Below are positions 7,898 to 16,946 of a stretch of 35,876 nt of DNA, piece after piece. Every line of letters begins with the position of its first letter. The first letter of the stretch is position 1. The notes under the pieces are model-generated. The model saw only the letters and a list, made by a program, of their open reading frames with translations, made no database searches and was not told the origin of the DNA. Source of the DNA: Hydrogenovibrio sp. UBA654 (lineage in GTDB: Bacteria > Pseudomonadota > Gammaproteobacteria > Thiomicrospirales > Thiomicrospiraceae); NCBI GenBank assembly GCA_002299585.1, contig DBOE01000004.1, positions 1 through 35,876 on the forward strand. Direction: 5' to 3'. Position numbers and translations under genes: made by a program.

Positions 7898-8509
7898 ATG
7901 AAAGGTTCACTATACATTATCTCTGCCGCTTCAGGTGTTGGTAAAACCTCACTAGTTACTAAACTACTTGAAATAGATAATGCTATTCAGGTTTCTTTGT
8001 CTACTACCACCAGAGCAAAAAGAACAGGGGAAGAAAATGGTGTAGATTACCATTTTGTTACTATTGAAGACTTTAAAAATAAAGTTGCTAAAGGTGAGTT
8101 TCTTGAACATGCCCAAGTTTTTGATAATTTTTATGGAACTTCAAAATTAGCGGTGGAGCAAGCTCTAAAAGAGGGCAAGGATGTTATTTTAGAAATCGAC
8201 TGGCAAGGTGCTGAACAGGTTAGAAAAAACATGCCTAATAATATCAGTATTTTTATACTACCACCTAGCTTGACAGAACTAAACCGTCGTTTAACTAAAC
8301 GAGGTACAGATAGCCAAATAATAATTGATAAAAGAATGTCTGAAGCAGTAGCAGAAATGCAACATTATGCTGAATTTGACTACCTTATAATTAACAACAA
8401 CTTTGAAGTAGCACTTAAAGAAATGCATACTATTTTCTTGGCTAATCGTTTGAATATAACTAACCAAGCTGCTAGTCATGCCAACTTAGTTAAAGAGCTA
8501 ACACAATAA
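7898..8509 (+). CDS. gmk: Guanylate kinase
   Basis: Gmk phosphorylates GMP to GDP with ATP. From the ATG at 7898 the product has 203 aa and starts MKGSLYIISAASGVGKTSL, the normal start with the P-loop at residues about 11-18. AAAGGAG lies ten bases upstream, which decides against the in-frame codon at 7838 that would add 20 atypical hydrophobic residues. Further motifs are STTTRAKRTGEENGVDYHFV, EFLEHAQVFDNFYGT for GMP binding, VILEIDWQGAEQVR, and LNRRLTKRGTD in the lid. The kdn/kds LPS genes follow within 25 bases, suggesting shared transcription. Confidence 0.96.
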   Translation: MKGSLYIISAASGVGKTSLVTKLLEIDNAIQVSLSTTTRAKRTGEENGVDYHFVTIEDFKNKVAKGEFLEHAQVFDNFYGTSKLAVEQALKEGKDVILEIDWQGAEQVRKNMPNNISIFILPPSLTELNRRLTKRGTDSQIIIDKRMSEAVAEMQHYAEFDYLIINNNFEVALKEMHTIFLANRLNITNQAASHANLVKELTQ

Positions 8510-8533
8510 TTTAATACAAAAAAAGGATAAAAA

Positions 8534-9724
8534 ATGCCAGGGTTTGAAATTTTTGATGATGCCGAAAAACAGCAAATACAAGAGGTAATGGATAAAGGTT
8601 TTACCTTTCGTTACAACTTTGATGGTATGCGTAATGATGTTTGGAAGGCTCGTGAATTAGAGGCGATGATTTGCGATAGCCTTAAGGTTAAACACGCTCA
8701 TCTTGTTTCTAGTGGAACTACTGCATTATCAACCGCTTTAGCCTCCGCTGGCATTGGTGCTGGTGATAAGGTTATTGTTCCACCTTTTACTTTTGTAGCC
8801 TCAGTTGAAGCGATAGTTTTAGCGGGGGCTGTGCCTATTTTTGCCGAAATAGATGAAACTTTAACCCTTTCCCCTAGTGGTATTGAAGCGGCGATTAAAC
8901 AATATCCAGACATTAAAGCAGTCAATTTTATTCACATGTGTGGTGGTATGGGACACATGGATGAAATTAAAGCAATTTGTGATAAGCATAATATTATTTT
9001 GCTCGAAGATGCCTGCCAAGCCACAGGCGGTAGTTATAAAGGCAAATATCTTGGTACTATCGGTCAGGTAGGTGCATTATCTTTTGATTCGGTAAAAACA
9101 ATTTCTTGTGGTGAAGGTGGAGCTATCTTAACGAATGATGAAACTATTTATAACAATGCTCACCAATATTCTGACCATGGCCATGACCATATTGGTTTAG
9201 ATCGTGGAGCAGAATCTCACCCTATTATGGGTTCTAACTACCGAATTTCTGAAATGAATGCGGCAGTTGGTGTGGCACAGTGGAGTAAATTAGACAGAAT
9301 TCTTGATACTCAACGCAAAAATAAAAAAATCTTAAAAGATGCTTTAAAAGAATTTAAGGAAGTATCTTTCCGTACAATCCCTGATGAAGCTGGTGATAAT
9401 GCAGGGTTTTTAAGCATTATTATGCCAACAGAGTCGAGAGCAGTTGAAGTTGTTAAAGCACTTGGTGATGCTGGAGTACCTGCGGTATTTTATTGGTATG
9501 CAAATAACTGGCATTACTTAAAAAACTGGCTGCATATCCAACAAATGAAAGGCCCGGCTAAATTACCAATTGATTTAGTAACTGACAAGCCAGATTACAC
9601 GCAGATTAAAACTCCTATTTCTGATGAAATTATGAGCAGAACTTTTTCTATGCTAATTAATTTATCGTGGACTGAACAAGATATTCAGTTTAGAATTAAC
9701 GCATTCAAAAAAATATTTAAGTAG
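8534..9724 (+). CDS. kdnA: 8-amino-3,8-dideoxy-manno-octulosonate (Kdo8N) aminotransferase
   Basis: This is a PLP-dependent DegT/DnrJ/EryC1 sugar aminotransferase of 396 aa. Motifs are VSSGTTALSTAL, VPPFTFVASVEAIVLAGAVP, EDACQATGGSYKGKYLG, and the Schiff-base lysine in SFDSVKTISCGEGG (about K188). The family is broad, but the next gene is a close match to KdnB of Shewanella oneidensis and is followed by kdsB. This is the context of KdnA, which converts 8-oxo-Kdo to the 8-amino sugar using glutamate. AAAGGAT precedes the ATG at good spacing. It is the first gene of kdnA-kdnB-kdsB-waaA. The product probably replaces one hydroxyl of inner-core Kdo with an amino group, lowering the negative charge of the LPS. 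Confidence 0.88.
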   Translation: MPGFEIFDDAEKQQIQEVMDKGFTFRYNFDGMRNDVWKARELEAMICDSLKVKHAHLVSSGTTALSTALASAGIGAGDKVIVPPFTFVASVEAIVLAGAVPIFAEIDETLTLSPSGIEAAIKQYPDIKAVNFIHMCGGMGHMDEIKAICDKHNIILLEDACQATGGSYKGKYLGTIGQVGALSFDSVKTISCGEGGAILTNDETIYNNAHQYSDHGHDHIGLDRGAESHPIMGSNYRISEMNAAVGVAQWSKLDRILDTQRKNKKILKDALKEFKEVSFRTIPDEAGDNAGFLSIIMPTESRAVEVVKALGDAGVPAVFYWYANNWHYLKNWLHIQQMKGPAKLPIDLVTDKPDYTQIKTPISDEIMSRTFSMLINLSWTEQDIQFRINAFKKIFK

Positions 9725-9735
9725 GTAGCATAAAG

Positions 9736-10821
9736 ATGAAACACCGTAACTTTAAAACCGTACCTAAAATGATTTTTGGCCGTGGTAGTTTTGACCAACT
9801 TGATGATGTTCTTGATGCTGAGAGAACAAACGATAGCGACTTTGTAGTATTTTTAGTAGATGAAATTCATAAGGATAAACCCCTAGCAAAGTGCCTTGGT
9901 AACCAACCACAAGACCAAGTAATTTGGCTAAATATTGATGATGAACCAAAAACCACCTATGTAGATGCACTAACCGAACAAGTACAAGCCTTTGCAAAAC
10001 AAAATAATAACGGTAAAGACCCCGTTAGTGTTGTAGGAATTGGTGGTGGATCATCGCTAGATATAGGTAAGGCAGTTGCTTTATTACTAACTAATGAAGG
10101 TGGTTCTGCCTCTTATCAAGGTTGGGATTTAATTAAAAAACCAGCGGTTCATCATATTGGAATACCAACTATTTCAGGGACGGGTGCAGAAGCCTCTCGA
10201 ACTACAGTATTAACTGGTCCTGAAAGAAAACTCGGCATGAACTCCGACTATACAGTATTTGACCAAATAATTATGGACCCAGGCTTAGTTACTGGGGTTA
10301 ATAAAGACCAGTGGTTCTATACTGGTATGGATTGTTATATTCACAATGTTGAAGCTCTTAATGGCACTTATATCAATGAATTCGCCCGTGCTTTTGGCGA
10401 AAAATCTTTAGAGCTTTGCAATCAGGTATTCCTAGAAGATCATCCAGATGCTGATGAAAAACTAATGATGGCATCGTATATGGGAGGGCAATCTATTGCT
10501 TATAGCCAAGTAGGAGCTTGTCATGCTCTTTCTTACGGCTTATCCTATGTGTTAGGCTTTCACCACGGCATAGGTAATTGTATTGTCTTTGATGTGCTTG
10601 AAGACTTTTACCCTGAAGGTGTAGAGATTTTCCGTAAGATGGTAAAAAAACACAACATCAAAATCCCTCAAAATGTCTGTGCTAATCTAACTGATGAACA
10701 GATGGACAAGATGATTCAAGTCTCCTCTGGTATGGCTCCTCTTTGGGATAATGTTTATGGCCCTGATTGGCAACAAAAAGTAACCCCTGAACTATTAAAA
10801 AGCCTATTCAAGAGAATGTAA
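9736..10821 (+). CDS. kdnB: Kdo 8-oxidase, iron-type alcohol dehydrogenase family
   Basis: KdnB oxidises the 8-hydroxyl of Kdo as the first step of Kdo8N synthesis. The 361-aa protein closely resembles the S. oneidensis enzyme as I remember it: PKMIFGRGSFDQLDDVL at the N-terminus, VGIGGGSSLDIGKAVALLLT for nucleotide binding, HHIGIPTISGTGAEASRT, YTVFDQIIMDPGL, WFYTGMDCYIHNVE, and the metal-ligand histidine region GACHALSYGLSYVLGFHHG. It begins 11 bases after kdnA and ends directly against the kdsB ATG, so the operon is tightly packed. A generic alcohol dehydrogenase role is unlikely given this match and the neighbours. Confidence 0.92.
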   Translation: MKHRNFKTVPKMIFGRGSFDQLDDVLDAERTNDSDFVVFLVDEIHKDKPLAKCLGNQPQDQVIWLNIDDEPKTTYVDALTEQVQAFAKQNNNGKDPVSVVGIGGGSSLDIGKAVALLLTNEGGSASYQGWDLIKKPAVHHIGIPTISGTGAEASRTTVLTGPERKLGMNSDYTVFDQIIMDPGLVTGVNKDQWFYTGMDCYIHNVEALNGTYINEFARAFGEKSLELCNQVFLEDHPDADEKLMMASYMGGQSIAYSQVGACHALSYGLSYVLGFHHGIGNCIVFDVLEDFYPEGVEIFRKMVKKHNIKIPQNVCANLTDEQMDKMIQVSSGMAPLWDNVYGPDWQQKVTPELLKSLFKRM

Positions 10822-11568
10822 ATGAAAGTTATAGTTATAATTCCAGCACGCTATGGGTCTTCTCGCCTACCTGGTAAGCCACTAAAAATTATTGATGGTA
10901 AACCGATGATTCAACATGTGGTAGAAAGGGTATCTAAAGCTAAAGGTCTTGATGGCATATTTGTTGCAACCGATGATGAACGAATTAAAACTTCGGTAGA
11001 AGGCTTTGCTGGCAAGGTAATAATGACACCGCCAGAAGCACAATCAGGCACGGATAGAATTGCTGAAGCAGCCAAAATATTAAAGCTCGATGATGATGAC
11101 CTAATCGTGAATGTACAAGGTGACCAACCTCTAGTACATGCCCAATCTATTGAAGATGTAATTGCTCCTTTTAAATCTGGTGAATACCTAGGCAAGTTTG
11201 CGATGTCCACCCTGTCATTTAAAATAATAAACCAAGCTGAAATAACTAGCCCGAAAGATGTCAAATTAGTAACTGACAAAAATGGCATGGCTCTTTATTT
11301 TTCTCGAGCGACTATTCCTCATGGTAGAGATTACTGGGATCATGATTCTTTTAAACACCTAGGAATTTATGCCTATACTAAAAAGTTTGTTGATGAATTT
11401 AATGCCCTGCCGATTAGTGAGTTAGAAGACATAGAAAAGCTAGAACAATTGCGAGCTTTGGAAAATGCTATGCCAATTAAAGTGATAGAAACTAAATATG
11501 ACTCGCCAGAAGTGGATTTGCCAGGTGATATAGAAATAATGGAAGCACTACTTAAAACTGGGCATTAA
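10822..11568 (+). CDS. kdsB: CMP-Kdo (CMP-Kdo8N) synthetase
   Basis: KdsB activates Kdo with CTP for transfer to lipid A. The 248 aa match the family. Motifs are IIPARYGSSRLPGKPL at the nucleotide site, DGKPMIQHVVERVSKA, FVATDDERI, PEAQSGTDRIAEA, IVNVQGDQPLV, and HLGIYAYTKKFVDEF. The ATG follows the kdnB stop with no gap. In Shewanella the equivalent enzyme prefers Kdo8N, and co-transcription with kdnAB suggests the same here, but substrate preference cannot be read from the sequence. Confidence 0.95.
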   Translation: MKVIVIIPARYGSSRLPGKPLKIIDGKPMIQHVVERVSKAKGLDGIFVATDDERIKTSVEGFAGKVIMTPPEAQSGTDRIAEAAKILKLDDDDLIVNVQGDQPLVHAQSIEDVIAPFKSGEYLGKFAMSTLSFKIINQAEITSPKDVKLVTDKNGMALYFSRATIPHGRDYWDHDSFKHLGIYAYTKKFVDEFNALPISELEDIEKLEQLRALENAMPIKVIETKYDSPEVDLPGDIEIMEALLKTGH

Positions 11569-11629
11569 TATATCCTAACATCTCCTTATTTGCGGGGGGA
11601 GGTACAGATTAAAAAGTAATAACTAAACT

Positions 11630-12838
11630 ATGTTTATATACCAATTATTAATTCGATTATTATTGCCTGTAGTAGCTATCTATCTACTCCTTAGCAGCAA
11701 AAAACAATGGGGTTATATTAGCCAACGGTTTGGCTTTGGTTATCAAAACTTTAATTTAAAAGAACCTATCTGGATACATTGTGCCTCTGTTGGTGAAGTA
11801 AAATCTGTTGAACAACTAGCTAAACACATCTCACAACATAATAATATTTTAATTACTACCAATACTATTACCGGGCAAGAGTTGGTAAATAGTTTGTTTG
11901 ATGATGAGAGAATAAAACATCAATACTTGCCCTATGACCTACCCCTATTTATTGAGAGATTTATTAAACAAAATCGGCCATCTCAACTTTGGGTTGTGGA
12001 GACAGAAATTTGGGCAAATCTATTTCAAACCTGTCATAAAAAAAATATTCCAATCAAGATACTTAACGGCAGATTGTCTAAAAAGACGCTAAATGCTCCC
12101 AAATGGTTAAAAAATAGCTATAAAACAGCCCTTTTTCTCACATCACAAGTCATCACTCGCAATCAAAAAGAGGCAGATAATTTTCATATATTAGGAGTTG
12201 CCAAGCAAAATATTAGCATTATTGGCAATTTAAAATATGCAGGACTTGCTAATATACAAGTACAAAAATCAACGATTAATCAAGACTTTGTTTTACTTGC
12301 CTCTAGTCATTGCGGAGAAGAATTAGCAATAGTACAACTCTGGCATAAACTAAAACGAGATGAACTATTAGTAATCGTGCCCAGGCACCCAAAACGCCGA
12401 CAGAACATTATTAATGAGCTAGCAAAATACCGCAATAATCTATCTGTTTATAGTTTAAATGAACCAATTAAAGCTACCACAAAAATATATCTAATCGATG
12501 CTATTGGCAAGATAATGCCTCTATTTGCTGATGCAAAATTAGTAATTATGGGAGGCTCATTTGTTAAAAAAGGTGGTCACAATATTCTTGAACCAGCAGC
12601 AGTTAAATCAGCAATAATCACTGGTGCAAATATGTTGGATTTTGAACAAGAAACTGAATTACTAAAAGAGTATAAAGGTCTTGAACAATATCAAGATTAT
12701 GCCGAATTAGCACAACAACTACCTATATTATTAGCAGATCAAAAAGCTCTCCATCAACTAGGAGAAAATGCCTACAAGGCTGTATTAAGCCAACAGCATA
12801 TTTTAAATGACTATTTAAAAGAATTAGATCAGTTATAG
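11630..12838 (+). CDS. waaA: 3-deoxy-D-manno-octulosonic acid transferase
   Basis: WaaA adds Kdo residues from CMP-Kdo to lipid IVA at the inner membrane. The 402-aa protein starts with a membrane anchor (LLIRLLLPVVAIYLLLSSKK). It then shows the GT30 motifs IWIHCASVGEVKSVEQL with the catalytic Glu, ITTNTITGQELV, VVETEIWANLF, ILNGRLSKKTL, IVPRHPKRR, and MGGSFVKKGGHNILEPAA. It is slightly shorter than the E. coli enzyme (425 aa). A 61-base gap holding a G6 run separates it from kdsB, but orientation and function suggest the same operon. The 3' end overlaps the convergent flavin reductase gene by ten bases. Confidence 0.95.
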   Translation: MFIYQLLIRLLLPVVAIYLLLSSKKQWGYISQRFGFGYQNFNLKEPIWIHCASVGEVKSVEQLAKHISQHNNILITTNTITGQELVNSLFDDERIKHQYLPYDLPLFIERFIKQNRPSQLWVVETEIWANLFQTCHKKNIPIKILNGRLSKKTLNAPKWLKNSYKTALFLTSQVITRNQKEADNFHILGVAKQNISIIGNLKYAGLANIQVQKSTINQDFVLLASSHCGEELAIVQLWHKLKRDELLVIVPRHPKRRQNIINELAKYRNNLSVYSLNEPIKATTKIYLIDAIGKIMPLFADAKLVIMGGSFVKKGGHNILEPAAVKSAIITGANMLDFEQETELLKEYKGLEQYQDYAELAQQLPILLADQKALHQLGENAYKAVLSQQHILNDYLKELDQL

Positions 12839-13485
12839 TTTTTTTCTAATAATCCGACTTTTAAAAAATCTTTTTTTGCACTAGAGACCATATCCCAAGG
12901 GCCACATAAATAAATTCTACTAGTGGCTAAACTCTCAAAATCTGCAATAACTTGTTGATGAACATCACCGTTCAAAACTTCGTTATAAACTAAATTTTGA
13001 TGCTTTTTCTCTAACGCGAGCATCTGTTCATGCATATAAAAAAACTCTGGCTTAGTTGCTCCCCAATAAAAATAGATTTTATTGCTAAATTTTTGTGCTA
13101 ATAGCTCATCTAATAACGACTTCATCGGGGCAAAGCCCGTCCCACCACCAATTAAAATTATGTCATTAGGGTAAGTAGTTAAGTTTTTATCTAGTTGATA
13201 CTGCTTATTTGGTCCATCTATTTGTAATTGCTGCCCTACTTCAACTTTAAATAACTCTGCCATAAAAGGCGTATCCGCTTGATTACGAATATGTAATTCA
13301 ATTAAGCCATCACCTCTTGGCGAGGAGGCAATCGAATAAGGTTTTTTTTCACCTTCATTAAAGCCTAACATCAGATAATCCCCCGCTTGATATTGAAAGG
13401 GTAGGCTTGATTTAATTTCTAACAACATAATGTCATGAGTTAAAAGTTGGGTTTTAGTTACCTTGAAAGTATTTTTTGAGGTCAT
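12829..13485 (-). CDS. NAD(P)H-flavin reductase, ferredoxin reductase family
   Basis: The 218-aa protein has an N-terminal FAD-binding barrel with KPYSIASSP (the flavin-binding RxYS-type motif) and a C-terminal NAD(P)-binding domain with ILIGGGTGFAPMKSLLDEL and IYLCGPWDMVSSAKKDFL. The length and absence of an iron-sulfur cluster fit Fre/LuxG-type flavin reductases or the reductase half of CDP-glucoseen-like enzymes. It reduces free flavin or passes electrons to an unknown partner. It lies five bases after xthA on the same strand, so the two are probably co-transcribed; no oxygenase partner is nearby. I do not assign fre because several related families share these motifs. Confidence 0.8.
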   Translation of the reverse strand: MTSKNTFKVTKTQLLTHDIMLLEIKSSLPFQYQAGDYLMLGFNEGEKKPYSIASSPRGDGLIELHIRNQADTPFMAELFKVEVGQQLQIDGPNKQYQLDKNLTTYPNDIILIGGGTGFAPMKSLLDELLAQKFSNKIYFYWGATKPEFFYMHEQMLALEKKHQNLVYNEVLNGDVHQQVIADFESLATSRIYLCGPWDMVSSAKKDFLKVGLLEKNYN

Positions 13486-13490
13486 AGTTT

Positions 13491-14327
13491 TTATTTCTTA
13501 AAGTTAAATTTTGTCCACACAGGTGCATGGTCGGAAGGTTTTTCCATAGCACGAATATCATAACCAATATCACTTGCTTCTACTTTGCTAATTAACGATT
13601 TAGTAGCTAAGACTGTATCTATTCTCAAGCCTCTTTTTGGCTCATCAGCAAAACCTTTAGAGCGATAATCAAACCAGCTCAAGACTCTTTCTAGATTATT
13701 ATTGGTTGGATTAAGCGTACGGAAAGAATCCTCCAAACCCCAGTCTAATAAAGTTTTCATCCACGTCCTTTCTTCTGGCAAAAAACTAGTTTTACCCTGT
13801 TTTAACCAGCGTTTGCGGTTTTGTTCGCCAATTCCGATATCTTGATCTTCAAAAGATATATTAAAATCTCCAATAACCACAAGGTTCTGTTCTTGCTCAC
13901 ATTCATTATGCAAATAATCCATTAAATCTTGATAAAACTGCTCTTTTGCAGGGAACTTAATCGGATGTTCACGATTTTCACCCTGCGGAAAATAACCGTT
14001 TAATACCCTAACTTGATTGCCTGCTTGGTCTTCAAAATCGCCAATAATCATCCGTTTTTGGGCATTTTCATCATCAGAGCTCCAACCTTTTTGCTCTGCA
14101 TTGAGTTTTATAGATTTTTTATAGAGTAAGGCTACTCCGTAGTGGGTTTTTTGACCTATATAAATTGCCTTATAACCTAGCTCTTCCAAGTCTAATAATG
14201 GGAATTCGTGGTCTTGTACTTTGGTTTCTTGTAAGCCAATGATATCTGGATTTTCATCTTCGGTGAGTTTTTTGAGTTGATGTAAACGCATGCGTACGCT
14301 ATTTACATTAAAAGAGACGATTTTCAT
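13491..14327 (-). CDS. xthA: Exodeoxyribonuclease III (AP endonuclease)
   Basis: XthA cuts DNA at abasic sites and removes 3' blocking groups in base excision repair. The 278 aa are close to the usual 268. Catalytic motifs are all visible: SFNVNSVRMRL, IIGLQETKVQD (metal Glu), GVALLYKKS, VVIGDFNISFEDQDIG with the Asp/Asn pair, LSWFDYRSKGF, LRIDTVLATKSL, and the C-terminal SDHAPVWTKF. The start is the ATG at 14327. It is divergent from purU with a 70-base AT-rich gap and is followed closely by the flavin reductase. Confidence 0.95.
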   Translation of the reverse strand: MKIVSFNVNSVRMRLHQLKKLTEDENPDIIGLQETKVQDHEFPLLDLEELGYKAIYIGQKTHYGVALLYKKSIKLNAEQKGWSSDDENAQKRMIIGDFEDQAGNQVRVLNGYFPQGENREHPIKFPAKEQFYQDLMDYLHNECEQEQNLVVIGDFNISFEDQDIGIGEQNRKRWLKQGKTSFLPEERTWMKTLLDWGLEDSFRTLNPTNNNLERVLSWFDYRSKGFADEPKRGLRIDTVLATKSLISKVEASDIGYDIRAMEKPSDHAPVWTKFNFKK

Positions 14328-14397
14328 ATAAATTTTTTTATCCAGATAAAATTGTTATTATTAGCAATTAATAAAATAATAAAGTTTGTTGAATTTA

Positions 14398-15255
14398 ATG
14401 AGCAGAGTATTTCGTTTAACTATTTCTTGCCCAGACAGGATTGGTATTATAGCAAAAGTAGCAGGTTTTATTGCAGAATTAGGTGGCACGATTGTCGAAG
14501 CTAATCATCATAGCGAAATAGATGATGAATGGTTTTTTATGCGCCATGAAATTTTAGCAGAATCGCTAAACAATGATTTAGCGAGCTTTAAAACTAAATT
14601 TGCCCCTCTTGCCGAAACATTCAACATGGACTGGCAATTAAATGATTCGGGCAAACCTAAAAAAATAGCTCTATTTGCTAGTAAAGAATCGCACTGTTTA
14701 GCTGACTTACTGTATCGCTGGCATGAAAAAGACCTGCCCGCAGAAATTTCTTGCGTAATTGCTAACCATGACGATTTACGCTCAATGGTAGAGTGGTATA
14801 AAGTACCTTTTTACCATGTGCCTGTCCCAAGCGAAGATAAAACCAACGCTTTTACTAAATCAGAAGAAATTGCCGCTTCATATAATGTTGATATGGTGGT
14901 ATTAGCCCGTTATATGCAAATTCTACCGCCGAATATATGTCGTGAATATGCAGGTAGAGTAATTAATATTCATCACAGTTTTCTACCGTCTTTTGTTGGG
15001 GCAAAACCCTACCATCAAGCTCATACAAGGGGAGTTAAATTGATTGGAGCAACTTGTCATTATGTTACTGAAGAGCTTGATGCAGGACCAATCATTGAAC
15101 AAGAGGTGATTAGAGTAAATCACGCCAAAAGTATTGAAGACTTAAAGCGCCTAGGTAGAGATATTGAAAAAATCACCCTCTCGCGTGGTTTAAGGTTTCA
15201 CCTTGAAGATAGAGTATTAATCCACGGCAATAAAACCGTGGTGTTTGATAATTAA
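14398..15255 (+). CDS. purU: Formyltetrahydrofolate deformylase
   Basis: PurU hydrolyses 10-formyl-THF to formate and THF, balancing the one-carbon pool. I chose the ATG at 14398 (285 aa, MSRVFRLTISCPDRIGI) over a TTG four codons upstream. Residues 1-80 form an ACT-type regulatory domain; the remainder is a formyltransferase fold. Key motifs are IALFASKESHCLADLLYRWH, ARYMQILP, NIHHSFLPSFVGAKPYHQA with the catalytic Asn and His, and GATCHYVTEELDAGPIIEQE with the catalytic Asp. The EamA transporter starts 15 bases after the stop. Confidence 0.95.
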   Translation: MSRVFRLTISCPDRIGIIAKVAGFIAELGGTIVEANHHSEIDDEWFFMRHEILAESLNNDLASFKTKFAPLAETFNMDWQLNDSGKPKKIALFASKESHCLADLLYRWHEKDLPAEISCVIANHDDLRSMVEWYKVPFYHVPVPSEDKTNAFTKSEEIAASYNVDMVVLARYMQILPPNICREYAGRVINIHHSFLPSFVGAKPYHQAHTRGVKLIGATCHYVTEELDAGPIIEQEVIRVNHAKSIEDLKRLGRDIEKITLSRGLRFHLEDRVLIHGNKTVVFDN

Positions 15256-15270
15256 TAGACAACTCTAAAA

Positions 15271-16185
15271 ATGAGCAATTTAAAACCAAAATACTTCTTT
15301 ACAGGTATCTTGCTAGCCGTTATCGGTACAGGATTATTCTCAATAAAATCTATTTTTATCAAGCTTGCTTACGCTGAAGGGTTAAATGCCGATAGCGTAA
15401 TAATGTTACGCATGGCAATTGCTTTACCTATTTATCTAAGTATTATTTTTTGGCTAATAAAACACAAACCAATAGAGCCATCAGCAATCTATTCTCGCCT
15501 AGCCATTATTATATTATTAGGGTTTATTGGCTATTTTTTATCATCGTGGTTAGATTTAAAAGGGCTTGAGTATATTAGTGCTCAATTAGAAAGACTAACA
15601 TTATTTACCTACCCTATTTGGGTAGCAATATTGGGAGCAATCTTTTTCAAAACCCCTTTAACATCTAAAATTATCCTCGCTATTATTGTTTCTTACTTTG
15701 GTTTATGGCTTGTTTTTAATGAAGAGTTAAAATACACTGGCGAACAAACCTTGTGGGGAACTTTTTTTGTATTGCTATCTGCATTTACTTTCTCAATTTA
15801 TGTGCTAGTAAGTAAAAAAATTATTGCTGAAATAAGTAGCCTTTGGTTTACCAGCCTTGCTATGAGCATTTCTAGTATTTTTGTACTAGCATATTACTTT
15901 GTGTTTTTTGATATTAGCCAGATTGAAGTGAGTAACCTAGCATGGTTATGGATGTTTTTACTGGCTATTTTTAGCACCATTATCCCCAGTTTTATGATGG
16001 CAGAAGCAATACATAGAATTGGTGGAGCACAAACAGGTGTTGTTGGGATGCTAGGTCCAATTATTACTATTGCTCTTGCGGCATGGATTTTAAATGAACC
16101 TTTTGGCTGGATTCATGTCATCGGTTTAGGTTTTATTTTAGCAGGCATATCTCTTTTAACTATAAAACATACAAAGAAAACTTAA
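15271..16185 (+). CDS. EamA/DMT-family exporter
   Basis: The 304-aa protein has about ten hydrophobic segments in two repeats of five, the drug/metabolite transporter layout. The first repeat starts GILLAVIGTGLFSIKSIFIKL; the second contains GTFFVLLSAFTFSIYVLVSK and ends with GAQTGVVGMLGPIITIALAA followed by LNEPFGWIHVIGLGFILAGI, a typical EamA C-terminus. These proteins export amino acids, nucleosides or other small metabolites across the inner membrane. The substrate is not identifiable, and pairing with purU (15-base gap) gives no clear hint. No strong Shine-Dalgarno sequence precedes the ATG, suggesting coupling with purU. Confidence 0.85.
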   Translation: MSNLKPKYFFTGILLAVIGTGLFSIKSIFIKLAYAEGLNADSVIMLRMAIALPIYLSIIFWLIKHKPIEPSAIYSRLAIIILLGFIGYFLSSWLDLKGLEYISAQLERLTLFTYPIWVAILGAIFFKTPLTSKIILAIIVSYFGLWLVFNEELKYTGEQTLWGTFFVLLSAFTFSIYVLVSKKIIAEISSLWFTSLAMSISSIFVLAYYFVFFDISQIEVSNLAWLWMFLLAIFSTIIPSFMMAEAIHRIGGAQTGVVGMLGPIITIALAAWILNEPFGWIHVIGLGFILAGISLLTIKHTKKT

Positions 16186-16242
16186 CCCAAATTACTATTT
16201 ATAAAATGGATATATCGTGCCAATAAACCCTGCAAGAAACCC

Positions 16243-16872
16243 CTAGATATACAACTTTAATGGCGGATCTTCTGACACGCGTTTTAAAATATCTGCAACA
16301 GTAACAATACCGATCACATCGCCAGCTTCAGACATAATAGGCACGCAACTAATTTTATAAAAAGACATTACATAAGCAACTTTTCTAATATCTGTTTCTG
16401 ACTTAGTCGTAACCACATTATTAATCATAACATCCTTTACGCTTTGACTACGAACCTCTTCAAATTTGTCTTCTTTATCTAAAATAACTCTAGTTAATAT
16501 TTCATAACTTGATACAATTCCAACCAAATTACCCACCTCATTTCTAACTGGTAAATGGCTAATATTAGACTTTTTCATTAACTGCCATGCATAGCTCAAA
16601 AGTTCAGAACTACGTATATTTATAACTGGTTGACTCATAATCTCATAAGCCTTTACAACTAATTTTCGCTCATCACTATTTTGAATCTTATTATATTTAT
16701 GCACGGCAGAAGGAATATATTCTGGGCTAGATGAACGCTCATTTAATTTAAATGTTTCTCTATCTAATTCATCTTCTTCCGAAGCATGATGGCTCTTACT
16801 CATTTTCAACTCAGGTAAAGTATCTAATGAACGAATACGACTGTTCCCTTCAGGTGAATACACCACAAACAT
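16243..16872 (-). CDS. CBS-domain pair protein
   Basis: The 209-aa protein has a polar N-terminal 70 residues, low in complexity and probably disordered, followed by two CBS motifs forming a Bateman module. Repeat one is AYEIMSQPVINIRSSELLSY through SNISHLPVRNEVGNLVGIVS. Repeat two is VKDVMINNVVTTKSETDIRK through YKISCVPIMSEAGDVIGIVT. Such modules bind adenine nucleotides and usually control a partner. No enzymatic or membrane domain is attached, so its target is unknown; the adjacent TRAP permease genes on the same strand are possible but unproven partners. AAAGGA is properly spaced before the ATG. Confidence 0.85.
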   Translation of the reverse strand: MFVVYSPEGNSRIRSLDTLPELKMSKSHHASEEDELDRETFKLNERSSSPEYIPSAVHKYNKIQNSDERKLVVKAYEIMSQPVINIRSSELLSYAWQLMKKSNISHLPVRNEVGNLVGIVSSYEILTRVILDKEDKFEEVRSQSVKDVMINNVVTTKSETDIRKVAYVMSFYKISCVPIMSEAGDVIGIVTVADILKRVSEDPPLKLYI

Positions 16873-16946
16873 AAGATTGTCCTTTCAAAAAAAATTTTAA
16901 CTACTTTTGTTTCTATAAATATAATATCGGCTGATTTTTAAAATAA

